A stretch of DNA of 26,591 nt from a virus. Made by a program: the position numbers and the translations under genes. Shown piece by piece: positions 13,411 to 21,379 of this stretch. The notes beneath the pieces are model-generated. The model had not been told where the DNA came from. It was given only the letters and a program-made list of their open reading frames with translations, and ran no database searches. Numbering within the stretch: the first letter of the stretch is position 1; each line of letters begins with the position of its first letter. Location: positions 1-26,591 of the IMG/VR virus record IMGVR_UViG_3300047498_000054, one strand, 5' to 3'.

Positions 13411-15249
13411 ATGGCAACAAATGCCACAAAAAACGAAGACGTAAATTACGAAAAGTCAGGGCCAGCACTGCTGGCTGCCCAACCTTCCGTTGCGAAAACA
13501 AAGAGCAAGGGTAAGGAGTCTAATCCAGAATGGAATACCCTTCGCGGGCATCTGGAGGCTAGGCTTAATTCCCTATACACATGGCGGCAGTCGTGGTGGA
13601 CTCAGAATTGGTCTGATTTATCGCAGTTCTTGCTTCCTCGCCGCTCAATCTGGCTGACGCAAAGCACTGGTGGCACCCCCACACCGAATAACATGACTCG
13701 CGGGCGGGAGATTAACCAGTCTATTCTTGATCCTACTGGTACTTTTGCTGTCCGTGTTTGTTCTGCTGGCCTGATGTCTGGCCTGGCGTCCCCTTCTCGA
13801 CCATGGTTTAAGGTTACAACAAAACTAAAGAACTATCAGCCAGATGCAGATGGGCGTATCTGGATGGATGAAATTGAAAATCGTATATACACAGTTTTGG
13901 CTGGATCTAATTTTTATAACTGCTTTGCACAAGAGTGTGAAGACCTTGTTGTATTTGGCAGCGCGTGTACAATCATCTACGAAGACGACAAGGATTTGAT
14001 CCGCTGTTATAGCCCTTGCATTGGAGAGTTCTTTTTTTCTTCTGGCGCGTCATTGCGTGTTGATGGTTTATATCGCCGCTTTCTGATGACGGTATCGCAA
14101 ATCGTGGACTTCTTTGGCCTTAAAAACTGTCCTGGCGAAGTACAGAAGCTATGGCAGGCGAAGGGTAGCTCGTTGCAAATTGAGAAAATCATTGCACATA
14201 GCATTGAGCCAAATTTTGGCATTGGCCAATCTAATGCAGGTAAGGTTCCGGGCAATTTTACATGGCGTGAAGTCTATTGGGTATACGGTGCGGCCAATGA
14301 CAAACCGCTTTCCATGCGTGGGTTTATTGACCAGCCATTTACTGCTTCACGGTGGGCTACGCAGGCTAATGACGCATACGGCAGATCGCCGGGTATGGAC
14401 GTCATCCCTGATGTTATGCAGTTGCAGGTTGAGTCCATGCGCAAAGCAGAAGCATTGGAAAAACAGGTAAGGCCGCCATTGCTTGCGGATGCGCAGCTTA
14501 AGAATCAACCGGCGTCAACGTTACCGGGTGAAGTAACTTATATTCAGAACCTGTCTGCCACCAATGGGATGCGTTCTATCTATCAGGTCAATCCCGATAT
14601 TCGCGGCATGATGGAAGATATCGCGTCTATACAGCAGCGGATAAAAATAGGGTTTTTTAATGACCTATTTTTAATGTTGCATGAGGGGCCGGACAAAGAC
14701 ATGACTGCTACAGAAGTGCAGGCTAAACTCCAAGAAAAGATGATGGTGCTTGGGCCTGTAGTAGAAAATTTACTTACAGAATCTTTGAAGCCAAAATTGC
14801 ATAGGATATTTAGCATTCTTCAGCGGCGCGGCATGTTACCGCCGATGCCAGATTCAATGAAGGGCGTACCGCTTGATATAGAATTTACAAGCATCATGGC
14901 CGTTGCTCAGCGTGCCGCCAGCACCGGCGGCTTAGAACGCATTGCATCCATGATAGGTAATCTTGCTGCCGTATATCCAGAAGCAAAAGATGTTATGGAT
15001 GTTGATGCATTCCTGCGTGAGTTTAACGAATTACTTGCCAACCCACAGAAGATATTCCGCTCGCCGGAAGCTATGCAGCAGTTGCGTGAACAGCAGCAAA
15101 AACAACAGGCAGCCGCTACGCAGATGGCCGCAGCACAGCATGGAGCACAGACCGCGAATATCGGCGCACAAGCCGCACAGACGCTTTCAGAGACACAAAT
15201 CGGCGGCGGTGCCACGGCGTTATCACAGCTTATGGGCAGCAAACAATGA
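13411..15249 (+). CDS. Portal (head-to-tail connector) protein
   Basis: This 612-residue protein is a podovirus-type portal of the BPP-1/T7 connector kind. Hallmarks are SLYTWRQSWWTQNWSDLSQF, then LLPRRS, SILDPTGTFAVRVCSAGLMS, followed by ASPSRPWFKV, LVVFGSAC and FNDLFLMLHEGPDKDMTATE. The C-terminal 70 residues are a Gln/Ala-rich coiled coil. Twelve copies form the ring through which DNA enters. The start at 13411 has only a weak AAAAAG upstream. It is followed by three small tiled genes. Confidence 0.92.
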   Translation: MATNATKNEDVNYEKSGPALLAAQPSVAKTKSKGKESNPEWNTLRGHLEARLNSLYTWRQSWWTQNWSDLSQFLLPRRSIWLTQSTGGTPTPNNMTRGREINQSILDPTGTFAVRVCSAGLMSGLASPSRPWFKVTTKLKNYQPDADGRIWMDEIENRIYTVLAGSNFYNCFAQECEDLVVFGSACTIIYEDDKDLIRCYSPCIGEFFFSSGASLRVDGLYRRFLMTVSQIVDFFGLKNCPGEVQKLWQAKGSSLQIEKIIAHSIEPNFGIGQSNAGKVPGNFTWREVYWVYGAANDKPLSMRGFIDQPFTASRWATQANDAYGRSPGMDVIPDVMQLQVESMRKAEALEKQVRPPLLADAQLKNQPASTLPGEVTYIQNLSATNGMRSIYQVNPDIRGMMEDIASIQQRIKIGFFNDLFLMLHEGPDKDMTATEVQAKLQEKMMVLGPVVENLLTESLKPKLHRIFSILQRRGMLPPMPDSMKGVPLDIEFTSIMAVAQRAASTGGLERIASMIGNLAAVYPEAKDVMDVDAFLREFNELLANPQKIFRSPEAMQQLREQQQKQQAAATQMAAAQHGAQTANIGAQAAQTLSETQIGGGATALSQLMGSKQ

Positions 15250-15467
15250 AACCCGCAAAAAACCTTGAAGTAGAAAAAATTGAAGATGAACACGCGCCAC
15301 ATTTAGATAATATTATTAATGGCGGGTTAATGCGTACCAATACTCCTGAGCATATTGAGGATGAATTGTTGAAACGCGGCTTGATTTATCGCGCCACGGG
15401 TGGTCTAATGCCAACAGATGATGGTCAACGCGCATTGATGCAGTGGCAGAAGGAAAACTTCAAATGA
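15246..15467 (+). CDS. Hypothetical protein, 73 aa
   Basis: The ATG overlaps the portal stop as ATGA. The product is helical with a possible winged-helix arrangement (EDELLKRGLIYRATGGLMPT, then DDGQRALMQWQKENFK). Three such small genes follow the portal gene in a row. Role unknown, perhaps a head-tail assembly factor. Confidence 0.65.
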   Translation: MKPAKNLEVEKIEDEHAPHLDNIINGGLMRTNTPEHIEDELLKRGLIYRATGGLMPTDDGQRALMQWQKENFK

Positions 15468-15688
15468 CAGAAAAAACTCAGGCACAGCTTCTTACAGATT
15501 TTCTTGAGGGGCTAAATGAAATGGCTGGTGCTGCTGGCGTGATGATTCACCATCATCAGGATTTACGTTGGCACTTTATTCGCCAGATTATTGAAGAGGC
15601 ACATGCTGCAACCGTAAAGTTAGCGGTTAACCCCATGACCGCCCCAAGAGTAACCAGACACGAAAAGAAAACACAGATACTTGTATGA
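15464..15688 (+). CDS. Hypothetical protein, 74 aa
   Basis: Start 15464 is chosen for its ATGA overlap with the previous stop; the longer frame starting at 15443 is not. The product is mostly helical (QLLTDFLEGLNEMAGAAGVM, then a His-rich turn HHHQDLRW and FIRQIIEEAHAATVKL). Its stop overlaps the next ATG. No family recognised. Confidence 0.62.
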   Translation: MTEKTQAQLLTDFLEGLNEMAGAAGVMIHHHQDLRWHFIRQIIEEAHAATVKLAVNPMTAPRVTRHEKKTQILV

Positions 15689-15918
15689 CCGACATTACTG
15701 AAGCCCAGACAATTGAATATTTTATGCAAGGCGCAAGAAAAGCCAAATCTGCTGCCCGTGAATTAGCAAAACTTAATCAGACTCATGCATGGACAGCTAT
15801 TCGCAGCCAGCTTGGTATGCTTGAAAAAAATGCTCACAAGATATACAATGACAAGCCACAAACACGCTTACAGACACTTGATTTAGCCATGAAGATTAGT
15901 GGTGACGCAAAACACTAA
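15685..15918 (+). CDS. Hypothetical protein, 77 aa
   Basis: This is a helical, Ala/Lys-rich protein (FMQGARKAKSAARELAKLNQ, then LGMLEKNAHKIYND). It is the last of the three small genes behind the portal. Its stop overlaps the stop of the convergent thiamine-enzyme gene, which marks the left border of the embedded sugar block. Confidence 0.62.
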   Translation: MTDITEAQTIEYFMQGARKAKSAARELAKLNQTHAWTAIRSQLGMLEKNAHKIYNDKPQTRLQTLDLAMKISGDAKH

Positions 15919-16490
15919 GCGTGATATTTTTCGACCCACTCTACAAGTAGCGTTGATCCTTCTCTTTGCATTGCATCTTTATACGCAGGTACAATCTGTT
16001 CTGCCGTATGCAACCGCACTACCTTAACCGTCGATAGCATTGCCTCAATAGCATCCGTGTAGTTACCTATATGCTGGGGGCCGGGATCGAGCGGATTGAT
16101 TGTGGCAATGGATGTGCGGATAATTACTTTGGGCTTATAGTCGCTGAACAGCGGTATTTTATCGAGGTGTTGAACGAGTTGTGGTATCGCTTCCAACATG
16201 AAATTAATGCGAGGGTAGCAGGTGCATACCAGTTGCCCAGTAAGCGAAATACCAGTTGCCATCCCAAGTTGAGTGCTTTCGAATATTGGCATCTCGATAC
16301 GCTGATCTATAGGCACATCACGAAAAGTTGAATTCATGGCAGTACCAGCATCGCGAACTGTCTGTCCGGTAAAAATGCAACCATTATCGGAAAGCATCTT
16401 CATGGCAGCACATAGATTTTCAAAATATTCGTTCAAAACTGGATACGGCGTCCCGCGCCCGAATGTGGATAATGTTGTGACAAATCCCAT
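15915..16490 (-). CDS. Thiamine-diphosphate enzyme, beta (pyrimidine-domain) subunit
   Basis: The protein resembles the Pyr domain of PDH-E1-beta/transketolase. RIEMPIFESTQLGMATGISL holds the glutamate that activates the thiamine ring, and the end has DPGPQHIGNYTDAIEAML and TVKVVRLHTAEQI. It stops before the transketolase C-terminal domain, so it is only about 175-191 residues. ATG 16490 is the longest start, but recognisable similarity begins at the TTG at 16436, which overlaps the alpha stop; ATG 16403 is another option. With the alpha subunit it should transfer a two-carbon unit (inference). Confidence 0.78.
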   Translation of the reverse strand: MGFVTTLSTFGRGTPYPVLNEYFENLCAAMKMLSDNGCIFTGQTVRDAGTAMNSTFRDVPIDQRIEMPIFESTQLGMATGISLTGQLVCTCYPRINFMLEAIPQLVQHLDKIPLFSDYKPKVIIRTSIATINPLDPGPQHIGNYTDAIEAMLSTVKVVRLHTAEQIVPAYKDAMQREGSTLLVEWVEKYHA

Positions 16491-17023
16491 TGATAATAAT
16501 AGTCTGGTTTAATACCCCGATACTCAGGCCATACGTCTTTAGTAATGGTGCATACGCTTTTACCGTTGTCCTCAACGACAGATACTAGTGGCAGATCATG
16601 TTCTTTTGCATAATTATAGCACTCCATAGCGATACCAGTCTGTGCCGTCATATCGCCAATACAAACCCACACTTTATTGCTGCTGCCCATTCTTTTTAAT
16701 TGCCAAGCAACACCGAGCGCAATTGGTATGATGCCAGCAACTATTGCTGATGAAAAGAATCTATGTTCTGGCGAGCACACGGTCATTGACCGCCCCGCCA
16801 TAATTTGACGGCGCACTTCTTCGGGCGGTATTCCAGCTAACAATGCGTGATAATGATTTCGCCACTGACTGAAAAAATAATCTCCATTTTTAAAATCCTT
16901 GAAGATTTTTATCAGGGCGTCTTCATTGCCTTTTGAAAGATGAATTGGATACGGGATTTCAGCATTATTAAATGCTGTGGCTATTGAAGTTTCAAAATCA
17001 ATTAGTTCTTGTTTTGTTATCAT
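16433..17023 (-). CDS. Thiamine-diphosphate enzyme, alpha (PP-domain) subunit
   Basis: This 196-residue protein resembles PDH-E1-alpha. It has the N-terminal IPYPIHLSKGNEDALIKIF and SQWRNHYHALLAGIPPEEV, then EHRFFSSAIVAGIIPIALGV, and the cofactor motif GDM...x...EDNGKS, matching the GDG-(x25-30)-N pattern for Mg-thiamine-diphosphate. It ends with HYPHSGAGRRIQF, about 120 residues shorter than PDH-E1-alpha. ATG 17023 is used because a -10 TATAAT lies six bases upstream, so the gene is probably leaderless. Adjacent deoxysugar genes suggest a sugar-branching reaction as in yersiniose (inference). Confidence 0.78.
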   Translation of the reverse strand: MITKQELIDFETSIATAFNNAEIPYPIHLSKGNEDALIKIFKDFKNGDYFFSQWRNHYHALLAGIPPEEVRRQIMAGRSMTVCSPEHRFFSSAIVAGIIPIALGVAWQLKRMGSSNKVWVCIGDMTAQTGIAMECYNYAKEHDLPLVSVVEDNGKSVCTITKDVWPEYRGIKPDYYYQWDLSQHYPHSGAGRRIQF

Positions 17024-17057
17024 GAGGTGATTATAATCACCCACATGGAAAAGACAA
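17009..17057. promoter_or_regulatory. Divergent promoter pair sharing a palindromic -10
   Basis: GTGATTATAATCAC (17027-17040) is a perfect palindrome with TATAAT on both strands. Rightward: TTGTTT (17009-17014), 17-bp spacer, TATAAT (17032-17037), seven bases, ATG 17045. Leftward: TTGTCT (complement of 17052-17057), 16-bp spacer, TATAAT (complement of 17030-17035), CACCTC, ATG 17023. Both transcripts would begin at or beside the start codon. Confidence 0.7.
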
Positions 17058-17947
17058 GTAAAATTTTGGTCACGGGAGCATCCGGCTTAATTGGATCGGC
17101 ATTGATTCGGTTGTTGAGGATGAAAGGTTATGGGAACGTTTGCGCTCCTACCCGTGAGGAATTAAATTTAGAACATCAAACAGAAGTATTTAATTATTTT
17201 GGGGAAAACTATTTCGATTATGTATTCCATCTAGCTGCCTGCGTTGGCGGCATAAGAGATAATAACGAAAAACCAGCGGAATTTATATATAGAAACACCC
17301 TAATGCACTGCAATATACTGGGGGCATGTAATTTTATTGGTGGCGTTAAATTGCTCTTCCCCGGTTCGGCTTGTGCGTATCCTTTAATATCGCCGCAGCC
17401 AATTAAAGAATCATCGTTTATGCATGGGATGCCAGAACCTACAAATTTAGCATATGCAGTTGCAAAAATCAACGGTATCGTGATGGCGCAGTCTTATGCG
17501 AAACAGTACGGTATGAATGTGGTACTTCCTATGGTGGCCAATACCTATGGCATAGGTGATAGGTCATCTCATGTTATCCCGCAAATGATGAAAAAATTTA
17601 AAGACACAAATGGCGAGATAGTTCTATACGGCTCAGGCTCGCCGTTAAGGGAATTTATATATGCGGATGATGTCGCCTCTGCGTTTCTATTCCTGATGAA
17701 TAATTACAATAGTCCAGAGATTATCAATGTTGGTACGGAAGAAGAAGTACGTATCTGCGTTTTGGCTTATCGTATCGCCAAGTTATTTGGTAAGGAACAT
17801 TCCTATAAATTTGATCCTGCGATGCCAGACGGAATTGCGCGTAAGTGCCTTGATTCATCCCGCATCCGTGCAATGGGATGGGAGCCGAAAGTGAAATTGG
17901 AAAATGGATTAAAGAGGATTTATGAAAATATCCAAAACCCCTTTTAG
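17045..17947 (+). CDS. GDP-fucose synthase/ColC-like epimerase-reductase
   Basis: This 300-residue protein is a clear relative of Fcl (GDP-L-fucose synthase) and ColC. It has GASGLIG (11-17), RDNNEKPAEFIYRNTLMHCN, the catalytic GSACAYP (Ser108, Cys110), LAYAVAKINGI with Tyr137 and Lys141, and SHVIPQMMKKF with His176. These match the Fcl set Ser/Cys/Tyr/Lys/His, so both C3/C5 epimerisation and C4 reduction should work. Behind a ColD-like enzyme it would perform the ColC step on a heptose (inference). ATG 17045 is chosen from the promoter spacing. It overlaps the kinase gene by 26 bases. Confidence 0.86.
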   Translation: MEKTSKILVTGASGLIGSALIRLLRMKGYGNVCAPTREELNLEHQTEVFNYFGENYFDYVFHLAACVGGIRDNNEKPAEFIYRNTLMHCNILGACNFIGGVKLLFPGSACAYPLISPQPIKESSFMHGMPEPTNLAYAVAKINGIVMAQSYAKQYGMNVVLPMVANTYGIGDRSSHVIPQMMKKFKDTNGEIVLYGSGSPLREFIYADDVASAFLFLMNNYNSPEIINVGTEEEVRICVLAYRIAKLFGKEHSYKFDPAMPDGIARKCLDSSRIRAMGWEPKVKLENGLKRIYENIQNPF

Positions 17948-18908
17948 GATTTCTTTTTTTGGAGGAGGAACGGACTACGCGCCATGGTACTCAAAACACG
18001 GAGGTGCAGTTTTATCTACGACGATTGACAAATATTGTTTTATTACCGCACGCTTTTTACCGCCATTTTTTCCAAACAAATCGCGTGTTGTATGGAATAG
18101 GATAGAGGAGCCACAGTCAAATGATGAAATTCAACATCCGTCTGTAAGGGCGGTTCTAAAGCACCTTAGTATTGAAAGCGGTATTGAGATACATACTATG
18201 GGCGATCTGCCGTCTCGTTCCGGGCTTGGTTCGTCATCGACATTTACCGTGGGGCTATTAAATGTTCTAAGTTCATTGCGGGGAAAATCTTTCAATAAGG
18301 CCGGACTCGCATTGGAGGCGGTACACATCGAGCGCGAAATACTAAAAGAGAATGTTGGTATTCAGGATCAGTTGGCCGCTGCCTATGGTGGGCTAAACAA
18401 AACCACGATACATCAAGATGGCGGGTTTTTCATAGAGCCAGTAAAGATCCCATTTGAGCGCATGTTAGAATTGCAAAATCATTGCATGTTATTTTTTACT
18501 GGTGTTTCCCGATCAGCATCTGATATAGCGGCGGAACAAATAGCGTCACAGTCTCGTGGTGAAAAAGATGCTGAGCTTCATCGTATGCGCGAGATGGTGG
18601 ACACCGCCATAGGAATTCTTAAATACAACGTTAACATTTCAGAATTTGGCAATCTGCTTGATGAGTCGTGGCAAATAAAGCGCACGCTGGCCAAGAATAT
18701 CTCCCCACAATTTGTGGATGATATTTACGAAAGAGGCCGCAATGCCGGTGCCATAGGCGGCAAGCTACTTGGTGCTGGCGGCGGAGGGTTTATGTTGTTC
18801 TTTGCGAAACCAGAGAATCATGATAAAATCCGCGCTGAATTAAGCGATTTATTATGGATTCCATTTAAATTTGAGAACAAAGGAAGCGAGATTATTTATG
18901 GGCTATGA
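17922..18908 (+). CDS. hddA: D-glycero-D-manno-heptose 7-phosphate kinase-like GHMP kinase
   Basis: HddA phosphorylates heptose 7-phosphate at C1 on the way to GDP-heptose. This 328-residue protein has the family start RISFFGGGTDYAPWYSKHGG, the GHMP ATP loop LPSRSGLGSSS (about 96-106), EREILKENVGIQDQLAAAYG, and the C-terminal motif GGKLLGAGGGGFMLFF. The GGGTDY-x-x-WY motif is characteristic of HddA-type kinases rather than galactokinase; LmbP of the lincomycin octose pathway is a close relative. It is translationally coupled to the ColC-like gene. The D-alpha (GDP) branch is supported by the presence of HddC. Confidence 0.85.
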   Translation: MKISKTPFRISFFGGGTDYAPWYSKHGGAVLSTTIDKYCFITARFLPPFFPNKSRVVWNRIEEPQSNDEIQHPSVRAVLKHLSIESGIEIHTMGDLPSRSGLGSSSTFTVGLLNVLSSLRGKSFNKAGLALEAVHIEREILKENVGIQDQLAAAYGGLNKTTIHQDGGFFIEPVKIPFERMLELQNHCMLFFTGVSRSASDIAAEQIASQSRGEKDAELHRMREMVDTAIGILKYNVNISEFGNLLDESWQIKRTLAKNISPQFVDDIYERGRNAGAIGGKLLGAGGGGFMLFFAKPENHDKIRAELSDLLWIPFKFENKGSEIIYGL

Positions 18909-19203
18909 TGCAAATGATCCAAAACAGATTGCTAAAGCAAAAAAGCAGGCAGAGTTTAATGACGCTTTGAAGTTGGATGTTATTCGCGGTATTATGGCTA
19001 GTCCAGCGGGGCGTCAATGGATATACGGTATATTGGAGCGTTGCCACATTTATGGCAATCCCTTTACACCTGGGCAGAGTGATTCTACCGCTTTTAACCT
19101 TGGTGAAGCTAATATCGGAAGGATTTTTCTTTCTGATGTTCAGTCCGCTGCCCCGGATCTTTATCTGACAATGATACAGGAAGCAAAGAATATTTCTGCA
19201 TAA
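18898..19203 (+). CDS. Bbp19-like phage protein
   Basis: This 101-residue protein reads DVIRGIMASPAGRQWIYGIL, then CHIYGNPFTPGQSDSTAFNL and DLYLTMIQEA. The order 'helix; G-R-x-W/F-x-x-x-L-L-E-x-x-x-x-x-x-x-F; D-x-x-x-T-A-F-N-x-G; L-Y-x-x-M' matches the Bbp19-like domain of BPP-1-type podoviruses, found between portal and capsid genes. It overlaps the kinase gene by 11 bases although it belongs to the head module, and its 3' end overlaps the convergent aminotransferase gene by 95 bases. Confidence 0.78.
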   Translation: MGYDANDPKQIAKAKKQAEFNDALKLDVIRGIMASPAGRQWIYGILERCHIYGNPFTPGQSDSTAFNLGEANIGRIFLSDVQSAAPDLYLTMIQEAKNISA

Positions 19204-20368
19204 ACTTACTGAATACGCTGATAACGTAATCTTGGTTTTCCTTAGTGATTGCGTGGTGGCATCCTATGGCAAATCCACGATTCATAATGATGTCGCAATT
19301 TTCCAGTGTCCCTGAGATACGATGTTTATACATTTTAAGTGCAGGGTGACGTGCCATGTTACCAGCGATAATGGGGCGCGTTTCTACACCATTTTTTTGC
19401 AAAAATGATGTAATTTCTTTTAATGAGAATGGGCATTCTTCGGTTAATACTATACCAAAACCAAACCAGCTTGCTTCTCGTGAGTTTTCTGCAAGTTGAA
19501 ACCGGAAATATTTTTGGTACGGCTCTAGTCCAAGCAGGTAGTTATTGTATCCCTTTCTTCTTGTCAAAACGAAGTCATGCAATTTGGGGAGTTGCTTCAT
19601 ACCCATAACAGCTTGAACTTCTGTCGGGCGCAGATTATACCCAAGGTTTATGAAAATGAACCTTGGATCTATCTCTGGGTACTTCTTTGCGTACATTTCA
19701 TGATTGTCAGATTCTCTGCTCCACCCATGTGCTCGCAATACACGCATTAAGTCTATGATATCTGGATTGCCAAAACATAACCCACCTTCAAATGTTGTAA
19801 TGTGGTGCGAGTAATAAAGGCTCATAGTGCCAACGTCGCCAAATGTTCCAACGTACCGTCCGCACCATTTCGCCCCCATGCTCTCGCAGGTATCTTCTAT
19901 CACATACAAGTTATGCTTGCGTGCTATGCTCATAATTAAATCCATATTGCACGGATTGCCGTACACATGAACAACCATGATGGCGCGGGTTTTAGGGGTA
20001 ATCGCCGCTATCAGTTTTTCATAGTCGAAATTATAAGTAGCCAAGTCGCAATCTACAAAAACAGGAACCAGATTATGCTGGATAATGGGCCATACGGTAG
20101 TTGCCCAAGATAATGCCGGAACGATAACCTCATCACCCGATTTCATGTGATCAAGCCATGCGGGATTACATAGAGCAGCCACAGCAAGCAGGTTGGCGCT
20201 TGATCCAGAGTTGCACATTAATGCGGTACTGTTTCCAAAATAATTCCCACACTGTTCTTCAAATTTCCGCACCTGCTTTCCCATTGTAACTTGTGTCGTG
20301 CGCATCTGCGTTACAGCGGCTTCAATTTCATCTTCACCAAATGATGGTTCGTGCAAATTTACGCGCAT
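19109..20368 (-). CDS. ColD-like GDP-4-keto-6-deoxy-sugar 3-dehydratase
   Basis: This 419-residue protein has the PLP aminotransferase fold of the DegT/DnrJ family: NSGSSANLLAVAALCNP (cofactor phosphate), IIQHNLVPVFVDCD, YVIEDTCESMGAKW (Asp159) and LGYNLRPTEVQAVMG. At the place of the PLP-binding lysine it has His188 (YYSHHITTFEGG), the signature of ColD, which removes the C3 hydroxyl with PMP and glutamate. It should therefore make a 3,6-dideoxy-4-keto sugar. About the last 31 residues are encoded opposite the Bbp19-like gene and may be an acquired extension. It is the last gene of the leftward sugar operon. Confidence 0.87.
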   Translation of the reverse strand: MRVNLHEPSFGEDEIEAAVTQMRTTQVTMGKQVRKFEEQCGNYFGNSTALMCNSGSSANLLAVAALCNPAWLDHMKSGDEVIVPALSWATTVWPIIQHNLVPVFVDCDLATYNFDYEKLIAAITPKTRAIMVVHVYGNPCNMDLIMSIARKHNLYVIEDTCESMGAKWCGRYVGTFGDVGTMSLYYSHHITTFEGGLCFGNPDIIDLMRVLRAHGWSRESDNHEMYAKKYPEIDPRFIFINLGYNLRPTEVQAVMGMKQLPKLHDFVLTRRKGYNNYLLGLEPYQKYFRFQLAENSREASWFGFGIVLTEECPFSLKEITSFLQKNGVETRPIIAGNMARHPALKMYKHRISGTLENCDIIMNRGFAIGCHHAITKENQDYVISVFSKFMQKYSLLPVSLSDKDPGQRTEHQKEKSFRY

Positions 20369-20371
20369 ATA

Positions 20372-21379
20372 TTACCTCGTTAAGAATTTCTGTGTTTTTA
20401 CTCGTTCTCTCCAGTATTCTAAGAGATCGGCAATCGTCTGCTCAAACGATATTTCCGGTTTCCATCCCGTATGAGCCTTAAATTTCGAACAATCGAAGGT
20501 CTGGTTATCTGCGTCAATAGGGCGCAACCTTTCCGGGTCAATTACGATTTGCGGCTTAATGCGCGAAAGCGACAAAAGATAATTTAGGCACTCTCCAACT
20601 TTTGCCACATGGTTCCCAGCGATATTGTAGTATGCGCCCGGTTGCGGGTTGACTGTCAATAGCATGTGATAAGCCCTTACCGCATCGCGCACGTCGGCGT
20701 AGGTGCGAAGGCTATCGAGGTTCCCGACATTCAAAATCGCGGGTATCTGCCCCGCTTCCATCATGGCAACCTGCTTGGCGAAAGTTGATTCATGGAAAAC
20801 ATCTCCCCGCCTTGGGCCAGTGTGTGTTCCCATTCTTGTTACCTGTACGTTCATACCGTACGCCTCAGCGTAGAATCTGCCAATTAAGTCTGTGCCGACT
20901 TTTGAGATGGCATAAGGCGAGGCAGGCATAAAGCCGCATTCTTCATTGATAGGCAGCTTATCTTTGGTAACACGGCCATATACTTCGCTACTTGAACAAA
21001 CATGAATTAGCGCATCTTTTTTATACTGCCGCAAAGCCTCAAGTAAGCGCGACGTACCTTGAATATTCGTATCATAAGTGTCAATGGGAGCAGTAAAAGA
21101 AGTTTTCGGATAGCTCTGCGCTGCCAGGTGGAATACCATATCAGGTTGTGATTGCCTGACACATTCGTTGATTGAGTCTGAATCTCGCAAGTCTCCATAA
21201 AGAAGATGAATTCTTTTATTGTCATTGATGAGCGGTAATAAGTGGGCGATGTTATCGAGAGGTGAGCGCCAACGTATGAGTCCGAATATTTCATAATCTG
21301 TATTCTCCAAAAGATAATCAGCAAGATGGCTTCCAACCATTCCTGTTAGCCCTGTAATTAAGCATCTAGTCTTCGACAT
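20372..21379 (-). CDS. GDP-mannose/GDP-heptose 4,6-dehydratase
   Basis: This 335-residue extended SDR is close to Gmd and DmhA/WcbK. It has the Rossmann motif GLTGMVGSH (about 9-17), LYGDLRDSDSINECV, VFHLAAQSYPKTSF, the catalytic SSSEVYG, and ASPYAISKVGTDLIGRFYAE with intact YxxxK. TGPRRGDVFHESTFAKQVAM and YYNIAGN follow Gmd. It converts the GDP-sugar to its 6-deoxy-4-keto form. Because GmhA, HddA and HddC-like genes are in the same cluster, the substrate is probably GDP-D-glycero-D-manno-heptose (DmhA role) rather than GDP-mannose; sequence alone does not decide. Confidence 0.87.
   Translation of the reverse strand: MSKTRCLITGLTGMVGSHLADYLLENTDYEIFGLIRWRSPLDNIAHLLPLINDNKRIHLLYGDLRDSDSINECVRQSQPDMVFHLAAQSYPKTSFTAPIDTYDTNIQGTSRLLEALRQYKKDALIHVCSSSEVYGRVTKDKLPINEECGFMPASPYAISKVGTDLIGRFYAEAYGMNVQVTRMGTHTGPRRGDVFHESTFAKQVAMMEAGQIPAILNVGNLDSLRTYADVRDAVRAYHMLLTVNPQPGAYYNIAGNHVAKVGECLNYLLSLSRIKPQIVIDPERLRPIDADNQTFDCSKFKAHTGWKPEISFEQTIADLLEYWRERVKTQKFLTR

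Noticed and set aside
16071-16331. Plus-strand 86-residue frame
   Set aside because: Shadow of the thiamine-enzyme beta gene.
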